A DNA stretch of 64,000 bases from the NCBI GenBank assembly GCA_910585785.1, contig CAJUEV010000003.1:1-64000 (forward strand), read 5' to 3'. Positions 14,309 to 23,577 of the stretch are shown piece by piece. The notes beneath the pieces are model-generated. The model saw nothing but the letters and a program-made list of their open reading frames with translations. It did no database searches and had not been told where the DNA came from. The stretch is from an uncultured Christensenella sp. GTDB lineage: Bacteria > Bacillota > Clostridia > Christensenellales > Borkfalkiaceae. Position 1 is the first letter of the stretch, and each line of letters opens with the position of its first letter. Both the position numbers and the translations under genes were made by a program.

Positions 14309-14467
14309 ATGATAAAGACCATTGCTAAATCGGAAGAAAAGAAAGTTACCGGTTGCGGCGAATGCAGAAGCACTTGCCAGTCCGCGTGCAAAACAAGCTG
14401 CACGGTAGGCAATCAAAGCTGCGAAAGAGTTACGCGCGAGCAGAATCCCGAAAAGAGGGGCAAATAA
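14309..14467 (+). CDS. scfA: SCIFF precursor peptide (six cysteines in forty-five)
   Basis: This 52-residue peptide is too short for standard gene callers. Six cysteines at positions 16, 19, 23, 27, 31 and 38 are arranged as CGEC-x3-C-x3-C-x3-C-x6-C, with the family core SACKTSCTVGNQSCE. SCIFF peptides are ranthipeptide RiPP precursors, cross-linked by the adjacent radical SAM maturase through cysteine-to-threonine thioether bonds. AAGGAG lies 7 bases before the ATG. A strong promoter precedes it and a stable hairpin follows, a layout that gives more precursor than enzyme. The C-terminus is basic and hydrophilic (REQNPEKRGK). The biological role of SCIFF is not settled. Confidence 0.96.
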   Translation: MIKTIAKSEEKKVTGCGECRSTCQSACKTSCTVGNQSCERVTREQNPEKRGK

Positions 14468-14497
14468 GTTAATTGATGGGTAAATATTGCCCGATGA

Positions 14498-14523
14498 AAG
14501 GAGCAGAATATAGTCTGCTCCTT
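14498..14523 (+). terminator. Hairpin between scfA and scfB (attenuator-like)
   Basis: A perfect 10-bp stem AAGGAGCAGA/TCTGCTCCTT (14498-14507 with 14514-14523) has a 6-base loop and is followed by A/T-rich DNA without a long T-run. It probably acts as a partial terminator or an mRNA-stabilising end for scfA, lowering scfB expression. Confidence 0.72.
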
Positions 14524-14537
14524 AAATTTCGTTAAAA

Positions 14538-15878
14538 ATGATACACGTTTTCAGTTATAAAGATAAAAATTACATATACGATTCCGGCAGCGGAAGTTTG
14601 CACGAATGCGACGCGCAGACCGCGGCTTACGTTGCTTATTACTATGAAAACAAGGGTGAAAAGCCGGAGTTTACCGCGGAAAAAATTGCCGAAATTGAAA
14701 AGGACGTAAACGACCTTAAAGCGCAGGGACTTTTTTTGAAGGAAGAAGTCAAAACTTATCCTATGAAGTCCACGCTTGTTAAAGCGCTTTGCCTTCATAT
14801 CTGCCACGATTGCAATTTGCGTTGCCGCTATTGTTTTGCGGACGAGGGCGCTTATCACGCCGAACGCGAATTTATGAGCGAGCAAACCGCCAAAAAAGCG
14901 ATTGATTTTTTGCTTGCCAACAGCGGCGCAAGAAAAGTGCTTGAAGTGGATTTTTTCGGCGGCGAACCGTTGATGTGCTTGCAGACTATTAAAAACGTAG
15001 TTGCATACGCCCGCAAAGAAGCGGACAAGTTGGGTAAAAAGTTTTTGTTCACCACAACTACCAACGCATTGTTGCTTGACGACGACGCGATAGACTTTTT
15101 CAATCGCGAAATGGAAAACGTGGTGCTTAGCCTTGACGGAAGAAAGGAAGTGCACGACGCCATCAGAAAGACGAAAAACGGAAAAGGCAGTTTCGACTAC
15201 GTCATAGAAAACGTCAAAAAATTCGTGCGTTCGCGCGGTGACAAAAGTTATTACGTGCGCGGCACGTTTACGGCAAAAAATCTTGATTTTTCAAAGGACG
15301 TTGTATTTCTTGCCGAAAACGGTTTCGACAGCATTTCAATGGAGCCCGTCGTAACCGAAATCGACGACTTGGCTATCAAAAAAGAGCATTTGCCGGAAAT
15401 TTGCACCGAATACGAAAATCTTTGCGACAAATATCTGGACAAGTTTAAAAAGGGCGAGGGTTTCAACTTCTTCCACTTTAACGTGGATTTGGAAGGTGGC
15501 GTGTGCCTGCAAAAGAAGGTTTCCGCCTGCGGCGCGGGCAACGAATACTTTTCGGTAGTGCCCAACGGCGACATATATCCCTGCCATCAGTTTGCCGGCG
15601 ATAAAAACTTTTTGATGGGCAACGTTTACGAAGGTAAACTCAATTCGCAAATCCGCCAAAAATTTGCCGACTCTTGCCTGTTTACAAGAGAAAAGTGCGG
15701 CGACTGCTTTGCAAAGTTTATTTGCAGCGGCGGTTGCGCGGCAAATAACTATCACTTTGAGGGCGACGTAAACAAACCCTATGAAGTGACTTGCGAGATG
15801 ATGAAAAAGCGCATAGAATGCGGTATGCACGTTCTTGCCGAAAAAAAGCGAATAAAAACGGACAATAATGCCGAATAA
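14538..15878 (+). CDS. scfB: SCIFF radical SAM maturase (thioether-forming)
   Basis: This 446-residue radical SAM-SPASM enzyme makes thioether cross-links in the SCIFF peptide encoded 70 bases upstream. An N-terminal RiPP-recognition-like region occupies roughly residues 1-80. The radical SAM cluster CxxxCxxC is C92, C96 and C99, within CNLRCRYC, followed by VDFFGGEPLMC. The C-terminal SPASM/twitch cysteines appear as CGAG, PNGDIYPCHQF, CLFTREKCGDC, then FICSGGCAANNYHF, ready to bind two auxiliary 4Fe-4S clusters. No Shine-Dalgarno is visible before ATG 14538, so expression is probably low relative to scfA. secD follows from its own promoter. Confidence 0.96.
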   Translation: MIHVFSYKDKNYIYDSGSGSLHECDAQTAAYVAYYYENKGEKPEFTAEKIAEIEKDVNDLKAQGLFLKEEVKTYPMKSTLVKALCLHICHDCNLRCRYCFADEGAYHAEREFMSEQTAKKAIDFLLANSGARKVLEVDFFGGEPLMCLQTIKNVVAYARKEADKLGKKFLFTTTTNALLLDDDAIDFFNREMENVVLSLDGRKEVHDAIRKTKNGKGSFDYVIENVKKFVRSRGDKSYYVRGTFTAKNLDFSKDVVFLAENGFDSISMEPVVTEIDDLAIKKEHLPEICTEYENLCDKYLDKFKKGEGFNFFHFNVDLEGGVCLQKKVSACGAGNEYFSVVPNGDIYPCHQFAGDKNFLMGNVYEGKLNSQIRQKFADSCLFTREKCGDCFAKFICSGGCAANNYHFEGDVNKPYEVTCEMMKKRIECGMHVLAEKKRIKTDNNAE

Positions 15879-15912
15879 TATCGTAAAAATGCGTTCAGTC
15901 GGCATAAATTTA

Positions 15913-15941
15913 TTGACGGCTTAAAAATTTTTTTATATAAT
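15913..15941 (+). promoter_or_regulatory. Sigma-A promoter of secDF
   Basis: TTGACG (15913-15918), 17 bases and TATAAT (15936-15941), predicting a roughly 60-base leader with an AGGAG Shine-Dalgarno before ATG 16009. Confidence 0.78.
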
Positions 15942-16008
15942 ATAGAAGTTAAATTTCAGGTTTTGCGGTTTTGTTTAAATCGCGGCGGAACTGCAAACAG
16001 GAGTAAAG

Positions 16009-17505
16009 ATGAACAAAGTCAAATCAGCGATAATAACGACGCTTTTAATCGTCGCAATAGCGGTATTAGCGCTGTTCTCAACGGTTTCGTTCCCCATTGT
16101 GGGCAACGACGCGGAAACGTTATCTTCATTCATAAGCAATATTCACCTTGGCAGCGACCTTACGGGCGAAGCGTACTCTATGCTTTATCCCGACGGCGTT
16201 ATTTCTTCGGCGGATTATGAAAACGGCGTAAAAATCAACGCCGACGACGGAAAATTTAAAGATAATTACAGCGCTCGCGGTGGAGTTTACGTTCGCAAGG
16301 ACAAGCTTGAAAACGAAGAAGAGTTTAAGGCTAGTATTATTGCCGATGCAAAGGTTTTGAATGAAAGATTCGGCAGAAAAGGTTATTCGTCGTACTCGGT
16401 TGCGCTTGAAGACGGCGGCTTTGCGATAAAAGTTTCCGTTCCCACCAACTACACCTTCGGCGAATATATCAATTTTGTAAAGTATAACGAAGTTCCTTCT
16501 TCGCGTTCGCTTATAAACTATACCATTCAGTACTTTATGCTGGACGGCGAACTCAGTTTTAGAAATTCTTCCACTTACGAAGGTTCAAAATCGGTATTGC
16601 CTTCCGTCAACGACAAAGCAAGCGACTGCTTTAAGGACATCAACTTGTATTCTGTTGCGGGCAATTACTTCGTAAGAATGATATTTACGAAAGAAGGGCT
16701 TGAAAAGATAACAAGCGTGGTGGACGCCGACAACAAAGCATATATGTTTATAGGCGAGCACTATTTAAACGATTTTGACATTACGGTAGAGACGCTTGAA
16801 AACGTCAGAAACAACACCTTGTCTTTGGCGCCTTCCGCAGGAAAAAGCGTTGCAGAGGACTATGCGACGTTGTTTAATACCGTTATAAACGGAAAAACGC
16901 TTGTCAACGAATATAACGGAAATCCCGCAAACTCATCCAACGGAATAGTTTCGGTAACTCCCGCGTTAGGCAGTTACGCCGCAATCTATTTGTTTGTAAC
17001 GTTGCTTGCAGCGCTTGCCGCCGTTATAATTTACTCTATAATAAAATATAAAAAACTCGGGCTTGTGCATACGCTTATGGTGCTTTCATACGCACTTTCG
17101 CTTATTTGTGCGGTAATGCTTATTGAAATTCAGGTTACCGTGGCGGGCGCGTTTACGGCGTTGCTCGGGCTTGCGTTGTTGTCCTTTTCAAACTTCCGCG
17201 TTTTCGAAGCGGTCAGGGCGGAAAGCGCGCTTGGCAGAACAATTCAGGCTTCCGTAAAATCGGGATATAAAAAGACGTTATGGACGGTGCTTGATTTGCA
17301 TATTATTATGCTTGTCGCAGCCCTGATGTTTACGCTTATCGGCGTGGGCGAAGTTGCCTCGTGCGGGTTGATATTCTTTATTTCTGTAATTGCGTCCTAC
17401 GTGCTTTATTGGTTTACGCGCTTTATGTGGTACGTAATATCCTCGCCCGTAAAAGACAAGTTTAAATTCTGCGGATATAAAAGGGAGGCGTATGATGAAG
17501 ACTGA
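16009..17505 (+). CDS. secD: SecD-like translocase subunit, divergent
   Basis: This 498-residue protein has an N-terminal transmembrane helix (about residues 6-28), a large extracytoplasmic domain beginning IHLGSDLTGEAY, comparable to the SecD GLDLxGG region, and five C-terminal helices. The TM4-5 region GLALLSFSNFRVFEAVRAE aligns with the SecD signature GMAVDANVLIFERIREE. The aspartate of VDAN, a proton-path residue in Thermus SecDF, is replaced by serine. The later region with TVLDLHIIMLVAALMF matches TIxDANITTLIAAL. Neighbours support SecD: yajC upstream and secF overlapping downstream by 14 bases. Assignment is solid by context; the sequence is strongly diverged. Confidence 0.82.
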   Translation: MNKVKSAIITTLLIVAIAVLALFSTVSFPIVGNDAETLSSFISNIHLGSDLTGEAYSMLYPDGVISSADYENGVKINADDGKFKDNYSARGGVYVRKDKLENEEEFKASIIADAKVLNERFGRKGYSSYSVALEDGGFAIKVSVPTNYTFGEYINFVKYNEVPSSRSLINYTIQYFMLDGELSFRNSSTYEGSKSVLPSVNDKASDCFKDINLYSVAGNYFVRMIFTKEGLEKITSVVDADNKAYMFIGEHYLNDFDITVETLENVRNNTLSLAPSAGKSVAEDYATLFNTVINGKTLVNEYNGNPANSSNGIVSVTPALGSYAAIYLFVTLLAALAAVIIYSIIKYKKLGLVHTLMVLSYALSLICAVMLIEIQVTVAGAFTALLGLALLSFSNFRVFEAVRAESALGRTIQASVKSGYKKTLWTVLDLHIIMLVAALMFTLIGVGEVASCGLIFFISVIASYVLYWFTRFMWYVISSPVKDKFKFCGYKREAYDED

Positions 17506-18478
17506 TTTCAAACTTTCCTCCAAAATGCACCTGTTTATTATAATTTCTTGCGTTATAATCGCTTTGGGCGTCGCTGTCGGAACTATTTGCCAGTTTGTGG
17601 CTAACGGTTACTTCAATTACGGCTTTGATTGGTCTGATTATAAGTGCGTTACCGTTTCGTATACGTGCGTAGATTTTTCCGATGAAAAAGAAGTAAGAAA
17701 AATTTGCGACGAGGCTTTCGCTTCCGACGGATTAAAATACTATAATTGCGCTTACGGAGACGTAACGGGCGATATAGTGGGCGGAGAATTTACTTTCAAG
17801 TTCGGCAAATCAGTAAACGACGAAAAACTTGCCTCTGCGGTTGAAAAAATCAATGCAAAAATTCAAAGCGGCGCAAGCGTTCATACGGTAGAAGGGCTTA
17901 AAGGCAATACCAAAGCGCTTTGGCGCGGCGCGGTTGCCATCGCTTCGGTTATGGCTGCGCACTTCATCTATTTTGCAATCCGCTACAAGCTTACTATGGC
18001 GCTGGGCGCGTTGCTTGCGGACGTGCATAACCTTGCCGTGTTTGTTTCGCTTTTGTCGCTTGCGCGTATTCCCGTAGGCTCGGCAATAATAACTTTTGCC
18101 GTGTTGACGGTGCTTGTTACCGCTGTGGGAACGTGCTTCCTGTTTGACAGAGTGCGCAAAAATTGCAAAGACGAAAACGCGTCTAAGCTGTCCGCTTTCG
18201 ATTTAACGGATAAAAGCGCTTCGGAAAGTTTTAAAGTTAATTTGTTTGTTCCCGTGGTGCTTTGCACGGTTGCGGTTCTGCTTTTCGTGCTTATGTCCAT
18301 AAGCGCTATGTCTGTCTTTACGGTCTTGTCGCCTGTGCTTTGCGCTCTTGCCTGCTTTGTCTCCTGCGCGTACGGAACGTTGTTTTTCACTCCCGCCGTG
18401 TATTCAAGATTTAAATTAATCGGCGACGATTATAAATTGAAGCACGCGCGCGCAAAAAAAGAGAAATTAAGCAAATAA
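17492..18478 (+). CDS. secF: SecF-like translocase subunit, divergent
   Basis: This 328-residue protein has an N-terminal helix (about residues 14-38), an extracytoplasmic domain (YGFDWSDYKCVTVSYT onward) and five C-terminal helices. FLFDRVRKN at about residues 210-218 matches the SecF signature FDRIREN. The preceding segment reads TAVGT where SecF usually has SVNDT, so the conserved aspartate is missing. A linker KLSAFDLTDKSASESFKVNLF separates the helix pairs. It begins inside secD, with GGGAGG as Shine-Dalgarno. Both proton-path aspartates of the complex appear lost. Confidence 0.8.
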   Translation: MMKTDFKLSSKMHLFIIISCVIIALGVAVGTICQFVANGYFNYGFDWSDYKCVTVSYTCVDFSDEKEVRKICDEAFASDGLKYYNCAYGDVTGDIVGGEFTFKFGKSVNDEKLASAVEKINAKIQSGASVHTVEGLKGNTKALWRGAVAIASVMAAHFIYFAIRYKLTMALGALLADVHNLAVFVSLLSLARIPVGSAIITFAVLTVLVTAVGTCFLFDRVRKNCKDENASKLSAFDLTDKSASESFKVNLFVPVVLCTVAVLLFVLMSISAMSVFTVLSPVLCALACFVSCAYGTLFFTPAVYSRFKLIGDDYKLKHARAKKEKLSK

Positions 18479-18489
18479 TATAAAATATC

Positions 18490-18511
18490 AGGCGGGGCAA
18501 CCCGCCTTTTT
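18490..18511 (+). terminator. Terminator of secDF
   Basis: A 7-bp GC stem (18490-18496 with 18501-18507) has a 4-base loop and five T. It lies 8 bases before the recJ ATG, so recJ needs readthrough or its own unseen promoter. Confidence 0.75.
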
Positions 18512-18518
18512 GTTAATT

Positions 18519-20831
18519 ATGAAAAGAATTTTATTGGAAACCGAGTTTTCGGACGAGCAACTGAATATTATACGCGGGTTGGCTGCCGAATGCGGTTTGT
18601 GTGCGGATACCGTTAAAATTCTTTACGGAAGAGGATATGCTGACAAGCAAAGCATACTCGATTTTATTCATCCATCAAAAAAGCGCTTTATATCGCCCTT
18701 TAAAATGAGCGGTATGCGCGAGGCTGTCGATTTAATAACGCGCGCCCGCGACGAAGGCTGGGCGGTAGTGGTGTACGGGGATTACGACGCCGACGGAATA
18801 TGTGCATCAACTATAATGAGCAAGTCGCTTAAAGATTTCGGAATAGAGCCTTATGTATGTATACCGGAGCGCAGAAACGGCTATGGATTGTCCGAAGCGC
18901 TTATCGACGCTATTTTCGACGAGGTCTTTCCGCAACTTTTTATTACCGTCGACTGCGGAATATCCTGCGCACAGCAGGTTGAATACATAAAGGAACTCGG
19001 CGCTGAGGTTATAATAACCGACCATCACGAACTGCCGGACGTTTTGCCCGACTGTATTTGCATCAATCCCAAATTTAACGACGATTATATTTACGACAAT
19101 TTGTGCGGCGCAGGCGTTGCTTTAAAGGTCGGCATAGCGTTAAACGGCGATAAAGCGCTTGATTACCTTGATTTTGCAGCCATCGCCACCATTGCCGACA
19201 GCGTTCCTCTTATCGGCGAAAACAGGGATATTGTTGCCGAAGGCTTAAATCTTATAAATAAGTCGCCTGCAAAAAATTATGCTAATTTTTTAAATAGAAA
19301 CGACGGCAACGTCACGTCGCACACAATCGCTTTTTCAGTAGCGCCAAAAATTAACGCTGCGGGAAGAATGGGCGACGCGCGCGCTGCGCTGGACTTGTTT
19401 ACCGAAACGGACGAGCGCAAAATTTACGATTTATCCGTTAAACTCACCGAGTATAATTTAGAAAGACAAAAGTACTGCGACGAGCTGTATTTAAGCGCGA
19501 AGCATATGCTTAAAGAGCGCGGCGAAATAGGCAACGTCATAATGCTTTGCAACGAAAACTGGAATTCGGGTTTTGTGGGTATAGTCGCAGCCAGACTTGC
19601 GGACGAATTTTCACGCCCCGCGATACTGTTTGTGAAAAACGGCGATATGCTTAAAGGCTCGGCGCGCTCGGTAGAAAGCGTAAATATTTTTGAAGCACTG
19701 TACGCTTGCGGACAGTATATTGCGGAGTTCGGCGGACATTCGCAGGCTGCCGGAGTCAACGTTACGGCGGAAAATTTCGATAAACTGTATTCCGCTATCG
19801 ACGAATACGTCGGTGCAAATTATTGCAAGGAAGATTTTGTCCCTAAGGTATTGATAAACGGTATTTTGACGGAAGAATATTCCGCCCGCTTCGCAAAAGA
19901 GTTGGATATGCTTGAACCTTTCGGCGTGGGCAACCGTCGTCCGCTGTTTGAAGTGGACGTAAAAGCGGCGCCCGTCAAGCCCGTAAAAGCAGGTTCGCAG
20001 CATATATCGGTTAAAAACGACAAAATCGAGTTGATGTTTTTTGGTGGCGCGAAGTATGCGCCCGTTTTGGAGTGCTCCGCTCCCAAAAAACTTATTTTTG
20101 AGTATAACGTTTCGTCTTTTCGCGGCAAGGAGTACGTAAAAGGCTTTGTCCGCGACGTAATTTACGACGATAATGCGGGAAGTTTCGCTTCGGAAGAAAT
20201 TGCACTGTCTTGTGTGGACTTGCTGTCTTCGCCTCAAAGCGAGTGCTTAATATCCGAAATTTCGGACGAAGAAACTGAAAAGGCAATGGCGGAATGCGGC
20301 GCCTTCGGCACCATATTTCTCGCCTGGCAATATAAAACGGTATTAAGATTTAAAAATGCGTTAAAACTTAACGTAGAACTGTTTAATCTTACTTGTAAAA
20401 ACGGCGCAAGCTGCATTCTTGCGGCGCCGCGCGCCGACGTTGACTTGACAAATTACAAGCGTATTATATTTTTGGATAACCCCCTCGGAATCAGGCTTGC
20501 AACGCTTGCGGGCAGAAAAGTTGAAATGTGCAAAACCGCCTGCGTTCCCGATTGTATTATGAAACTTGATTGCAAAAGAGAGGAATTGTTGAAAATATTT
20601 GCGGCGCTTTCCGCAAACGAAAACTCGGTTGAAGGAAGTTGCGCGGAAGAAACGGCGAAAAAAATCGCGTTGGGATTTACCAAAACTCAGCTATTGTTTG
20701 CGCTTAAAGTTTTTTTGCAGTTGGGGCTTGTTTCCTATGTCGAGGGCAGATTTCAGGTTGTGCGCGGGGTTAAAAGCGATTTAAAAAATTCGGATATATA
20801 TAATAGCGTTTCTCAAATTCTGGTTGGGTGA
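18519..20831 (+). CDS. recJ: Single-stranded-DNA-specific exonuclease RecJ
   Basis: This 770-residue DHH-superfamily 5'-3' exonuclease acts in recombination and repair. Motif I is VVYGDYDADGICAS (about residue 85), motif II ITVDCGIS, motif III ITDHHELPD, then AAGRMGDARAAL. The DHHA1 part holds EFGGHSQAAGVNV and the OB-fold region follows. The C-terminal 200 residues form a RecJ-C-like extension found in Firmicutes versions. No Shine-Dalgarno precedes ATG 18519, which lies just after the secDF terminator. rel follows 3 bases after its stop. Confidence 0.93.
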   Translation: MKRILLETEFSDEQLNIIRGLAAECGLCADTVKILYGRGYADKQSILDFIHPSKKRFISPFKMSGMREAVDLITRARDEGWAVVVYGDYDADGICASTIMSKSLKDFGIEPYVCIPERRNGYGLSEALIDAIFDEVFPQLFITVDCGISCAQQVEYIKELGAEVIITDHHELPDVLPDCICINPKFNDDYIYDNLCGAGVALKVGIALNGDKALDYLDFAAIATIADSVPLIGENRDIVAEGLNLINKSPAKNYANFLNRNDGNVTSHTIAFSVAPKINAAGRMGDARAALDLFTETDERKIYDLSVKLTEYNLERQKYCDELYLSAKHMLKERGEIGNVIMLCNENWNSGFVGIVAARLADEFSRPAILFVKNGDMLKGSARSVESVNIFEALYACGQYIAEFGGHSQAAGVNVTAENFDKLYSAIDEYVGANYCKEDFVPKVLINGILTEEYSARFAKELDMLEPFGVGNRRPLFEVDVKAAPVKPVKAGSQHISVKNDKIELMFFGGAKYAPVLECSAPKKLIFEYNVSSFRGKEYVKGFVRDVIYDDNAGSFASEEIALSCVDLLSSPQSECLISEISDEETEKAMAECGAFGTIFLAWQYKTVLRFKNALKLNVELFNLTCKNGASCILAAPRADVDLTNYKRIIFLDNPLGIRLATLAGRKVEMCKTACVPDCIMKLDCKREELLKIFAALSANENSVEGSCAEETAKKIALGFTKTQLLFALKVFLQLGLVSYVEGRFQVVRGVKSDLKNSDIYNSVSQILVG

Positions 20832-20834
20832 AAG

Positions 20835-22964
20835 ATGGACACGATAGAAAAAATCAAAAAAAATTATTCCGCGGAAGATAGCGAGCTGCTGCTTTCCGCT
20901 TATAATTACGCGCAGGAAATGCACAGCGGACAAAAACGCGCCTCGGGCGAGCCGTATTTTACTCACCCTTGCGCGGTCGCGGAAATTTTGATTGATTTGG
21001 GTTTGGACACGCCCACCGTCGCCGCGGCCTTTTTGCACGACGTGGTTGAGGACACGCCCGCTACGGAAGAAGATATTTTGCGCAGATTCGGCAAGGAAAT
21101 TATGACGCTTGTCGACGGCGTTACCAAACTTGACAAAATTCATTTTCAAACGCACGAGGATGAGGACGCTGAAAATTTCAGAAAAATTTTCGTGGCAATG
21201 GCTAACGACATCCGTGTAATAATTATCAAACTTGCGGACAGATTGCACAATATGCGTTCGCTAAATTTTCTTTCGAACGAGCGCCAGCAACGTATATCAA
21301 GGGAAACGCTTGAAATTTATACGCCGTTGGCAGGCAGATTGGGTATTTCGCAAATTAAATGCGAACTTGAAGATTTGTGCCTAAAATATATCGACCCCGA
21401 GGCTTATGAATACCTTGTGACCAATATTCATCAGGAATTGGAGGAAAGAAAGAGTTTCGTCGACTTCGTGGTAGAGCAAATAAAAGAAATTTTGAAAGAA
21501 AGCGATATAGAAGGTGAAGTTTTGGGGCGTCCCAAACACTTTTATTCCATATACCGCAAAATGAAAAATCAGGGCAAAACCCTTGACCAGATATACGACG
21601 TCACCGCGGTGCGCGTAATAGTCGGCGGCATAGACGAGTGTTACGAAATTTTGGGAAAAATCCACAAGCAGTGGAAGCCCGTCCCCGGTAGAATAAAGGA
21701 CTATATCGCCACCCCCAAGCGCAATTTATATCAGTCGCTGCATACGACGGTTGTCACCAACTTCGGACAGTTTTTCGAAATTCAGATTCGCACTGCCGAA
21801 ATGCACAAAATGGCGGAGTACGGAATTGCCGCGCACTGGAAGTATAAAGAGAAAAAGTCGGTTGAAAACAACTTTGACGCCAGATTGTCGTGGATACGCG
21901 ACGTTATGGACTGGCAGGGCAGTTTAAACGAGTCAAAGGAGTTTGTAGACAGTCTTAAAAACGACTTGTACGACAACGAATTGTTGGTATTTACTCCGCA
22001 CGGCAAGGTTATTTCGCTGCCGCTGGAAGCAACGCCCGTCGATTTCGCTTATGCAATACACTCGGAAGTGGGTAATAAATGCGTCGGCGCCAAGGTAAAC
22101 GGCAAAATGGTTGCGTTAAATTCTTCACTTTCCACAGGCGACGTGGTTGAAATTTTGACCCAATCCAACAGCCGCGGACCTTCGTGGGATTGGCTTAAAT
22201 TTGTAAAATCGGGTTCTGCCCGCGCAAAAATACGTCAGTTTTTCAAGCGCGAAATGAAGGAAGAAAACGTAAAAACCGGCAAGGCAATGCTTGAAGCGGA
22301 GGCGCGCCGCAGGGGTTACAGCCTTGCGGATTTGCTTACGGAAAGTTCCTTCCGCAAACTTTCAAACAAGCTTGTTTTCAGTTCCGTCGACGAAATGATG
22401 GCTTCCGTAGGTTACGGCGCCGTCGGCGTAAATCAGGTAATTTTCAAACTTATCGACTATTACAGAAAGGACGTTCCTAAGCCGATTGACGTTGTAGACC
22501 CCGCCAAGGCGAAAAACTCGCCTTCGGGCAGCGTGGTTATAAAGGGTATGGGCGGACTTTTGGTCAGGTTTGCGCATTGTTGCAATCCCGTTCCCGGCGA
22601 CGATATAATAGGCTTTGTTTCCAGAGGCAGGGGGGTAATTGTTCACAGAACCGACTGCCCTAATCTTGCCGATATAGATAAAAACCGTTTGCAGAGCGCG
22701 CAATGGACTGGACTGGTTGAAACGGAATTTGTCGCGGGTATAAAGATTATAGGCGATAATCGCGACGGGCTTGCCGCGGAAATTATAGCGGAAATTTCGC
22801 TTATGCACCTTTCGCTTACCCATATTAACGGCAGAGTGAACAAGGACAAAAACGCTGAAATTGAATTGCGAGTGAAACTCAACAAGCGTTCGGATATTGA
22901 TTTGCTTATAAACAGACTTAAAAAGAATAAGCACGTTATAGACGTTTACAGAACTACTAATTAA
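20835..22964 (+). CDS. rel: Bifunctional (p)ppGpp synthetase/hydrolase (RelA/SpoT family)
   Basis: This 709-residue long RSH enzyme makes and degrades the stringent-response alarmone. The hydrolase HD domain shows THPCAVAEIL, FLHDVVEDT and LADRLHNMRSL, so hydrolase residues are intact. The synthetase domain has GRPKHFYSIYRKM, YDVTAVRVIV, YQSLHTTVV and EIQIRTAEMHKMAEYGIAAHWKYKE. A TGS domain (LLVFTPHGKVISLPLEATPVDFAY) is followed by the zinc-finger-like RFAHCCNPVPGDDIIGF and a C-terminal ACT domain. Both activities are predicted. It is co-transcribed with recJ, and an MBL hydrolase gene begins 1 base later. Confidence 0.96.
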   Translation: MDTIEKIKKNYSAEDSELLLSAYNYAQEMHSGQKRASGEPYFTHPCAVAEILIDLGLDTPTVAAAFLHDVVEDTPATEEDILRRFGKEIMTLVDGVTKLDKIHFQTHEDEDAENFRKIFVAMANDIRVIIIKLADRLHNMRSLNFLSNERQQRISRETLEIYTPLAGRLGISQIKCELEDLCLKYIDPEAYEYLVTNIHQELEERKSFVDFVVEQIKEILKESDIEGEVLGRPKHFYSIYRKMKNQGKTLDQIYDVTAVRVIVGGIDECYEILGKIHKQWKPVPGRIKDYIATPKRNLYQSLHTTVVTNFGQFFEIQIRTAEMHKMAEYGIAAHWKYKEKKSVENNFDARLSWIRDVMDWQGSLNESKEFVDSLKNDLYDNELLVFTPHGKVISLPLEATPVDFAYAIHSEVGNKCVGAKVNGKMVALNSSLSTGDVVEILTQSNSRGPSWDWLKFVKSGSARAKIRQFFKREMKEENVKTGKAMLEAEARRRGYSLADLLTESSFRKLSNKLVFSSVDEMMASVGYGAVGVNQVIFKLIDYYRKDVPKPIDVVDPAKAKNSPSGSVVIKGMGGLLVRFAHCCNPVPGDDIIGFVSRGRGVIVHRTDCPNLADIDKNRLQSAQWTGLVETEFVAGIKIIGDNRDGLAAEIIAEISLMHLSLTHINGRVNKDKNAEIELRVKLNKRSDIDLLINRLKKNKHVIDVYRTTN

Positions 22965-22965
22965 A

Positions 22966-23574
22966 ATGAAAGTTATAAAAGTTTTGCCGCGCGGCTTCGG
23001 AAGCAATTGCTTTATTTTGACGGCGGACGATAAAACGGCGGTGGTGGTAGACCCTGCCGACAGCGGAGTATTGACGGCGCTTAACAATAACAATCTGCGT
23101 TGCGAATACGTTTTGCTTACGCACGGACATTTCGACCACGTTGGCGGTTGCGCGGCGCTTTGCAAAAACGGCGCGCGCGTATACTGCGGCGAAGCGGAAA
23201 AACCTCTTATTTTCAGTGCCGGATATCTGTCGTTATTCGGCGGAGTAAGCGTTCCACCGTTTGAAGTTTATGCAACGCTTAAAGACGGCGAAGGCTTTTC
23301 GTTATGCGGAATAAACTTTAAAGCGATACACACTGCGGGGCATACCGCAGGAGGAATGTGCTATATTGCCGACGGTAAATACCTGTTTACGGGCGATACG
23401 TTGTTTAGGCGCGGTATAGGCAGAACCGACTTGTTCGGCGGAAATTTTGCCGAACTTTTAAAAAGTTTAAAAAAGATAGCCGCGCTTGAAGGCAATTATA
23501 AGGTGCTGTGCGGGCACGAGGACGATACTTCGCTTGACGACGAGCGGCTTTACAATCCGTATTTAAGGTTTTAA
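22966..23574 (+). CDS. MBL-fold metallohydrolase (glyoxalase II-like)
   Basis: This 202-residue protein carries the metallo-beta-lactamase metal site: THGHFDHVGG (about residues 46-55), the later histidine in HTAGHTAGGM, the bridging aspartate in FTGDTLF, and a distal histidine in VLCGHEDDT. The GRTDLFGG loop is typical of YqgX/GloB-like thioester hydrolases. The gene follows rel in many Firmicutes. It is likely translated by coupling, with its start one base after the rel stop and no Shine-Dalgarno. Confidence 0.9.
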   Translation: MKVIKVLPRGFGSNCFILTADDKTAVVVDPADSGVLTALNNNNLRCEYVLLTHGHFDHVGGCAALCKNGARVYCGEAEKPLIFSAGYLSLFGGVSVPPFEVYATLKDGEGFSLCGINFKAIHTAGHTAGGMCYIADGKYLFTGDTLFRRGIGRTDLFGGNFAELLKSLKKIAALEGNYKVLCGHEDDTSLDDERLYNPYLRF

Positions 23575-23577
23575 ATT

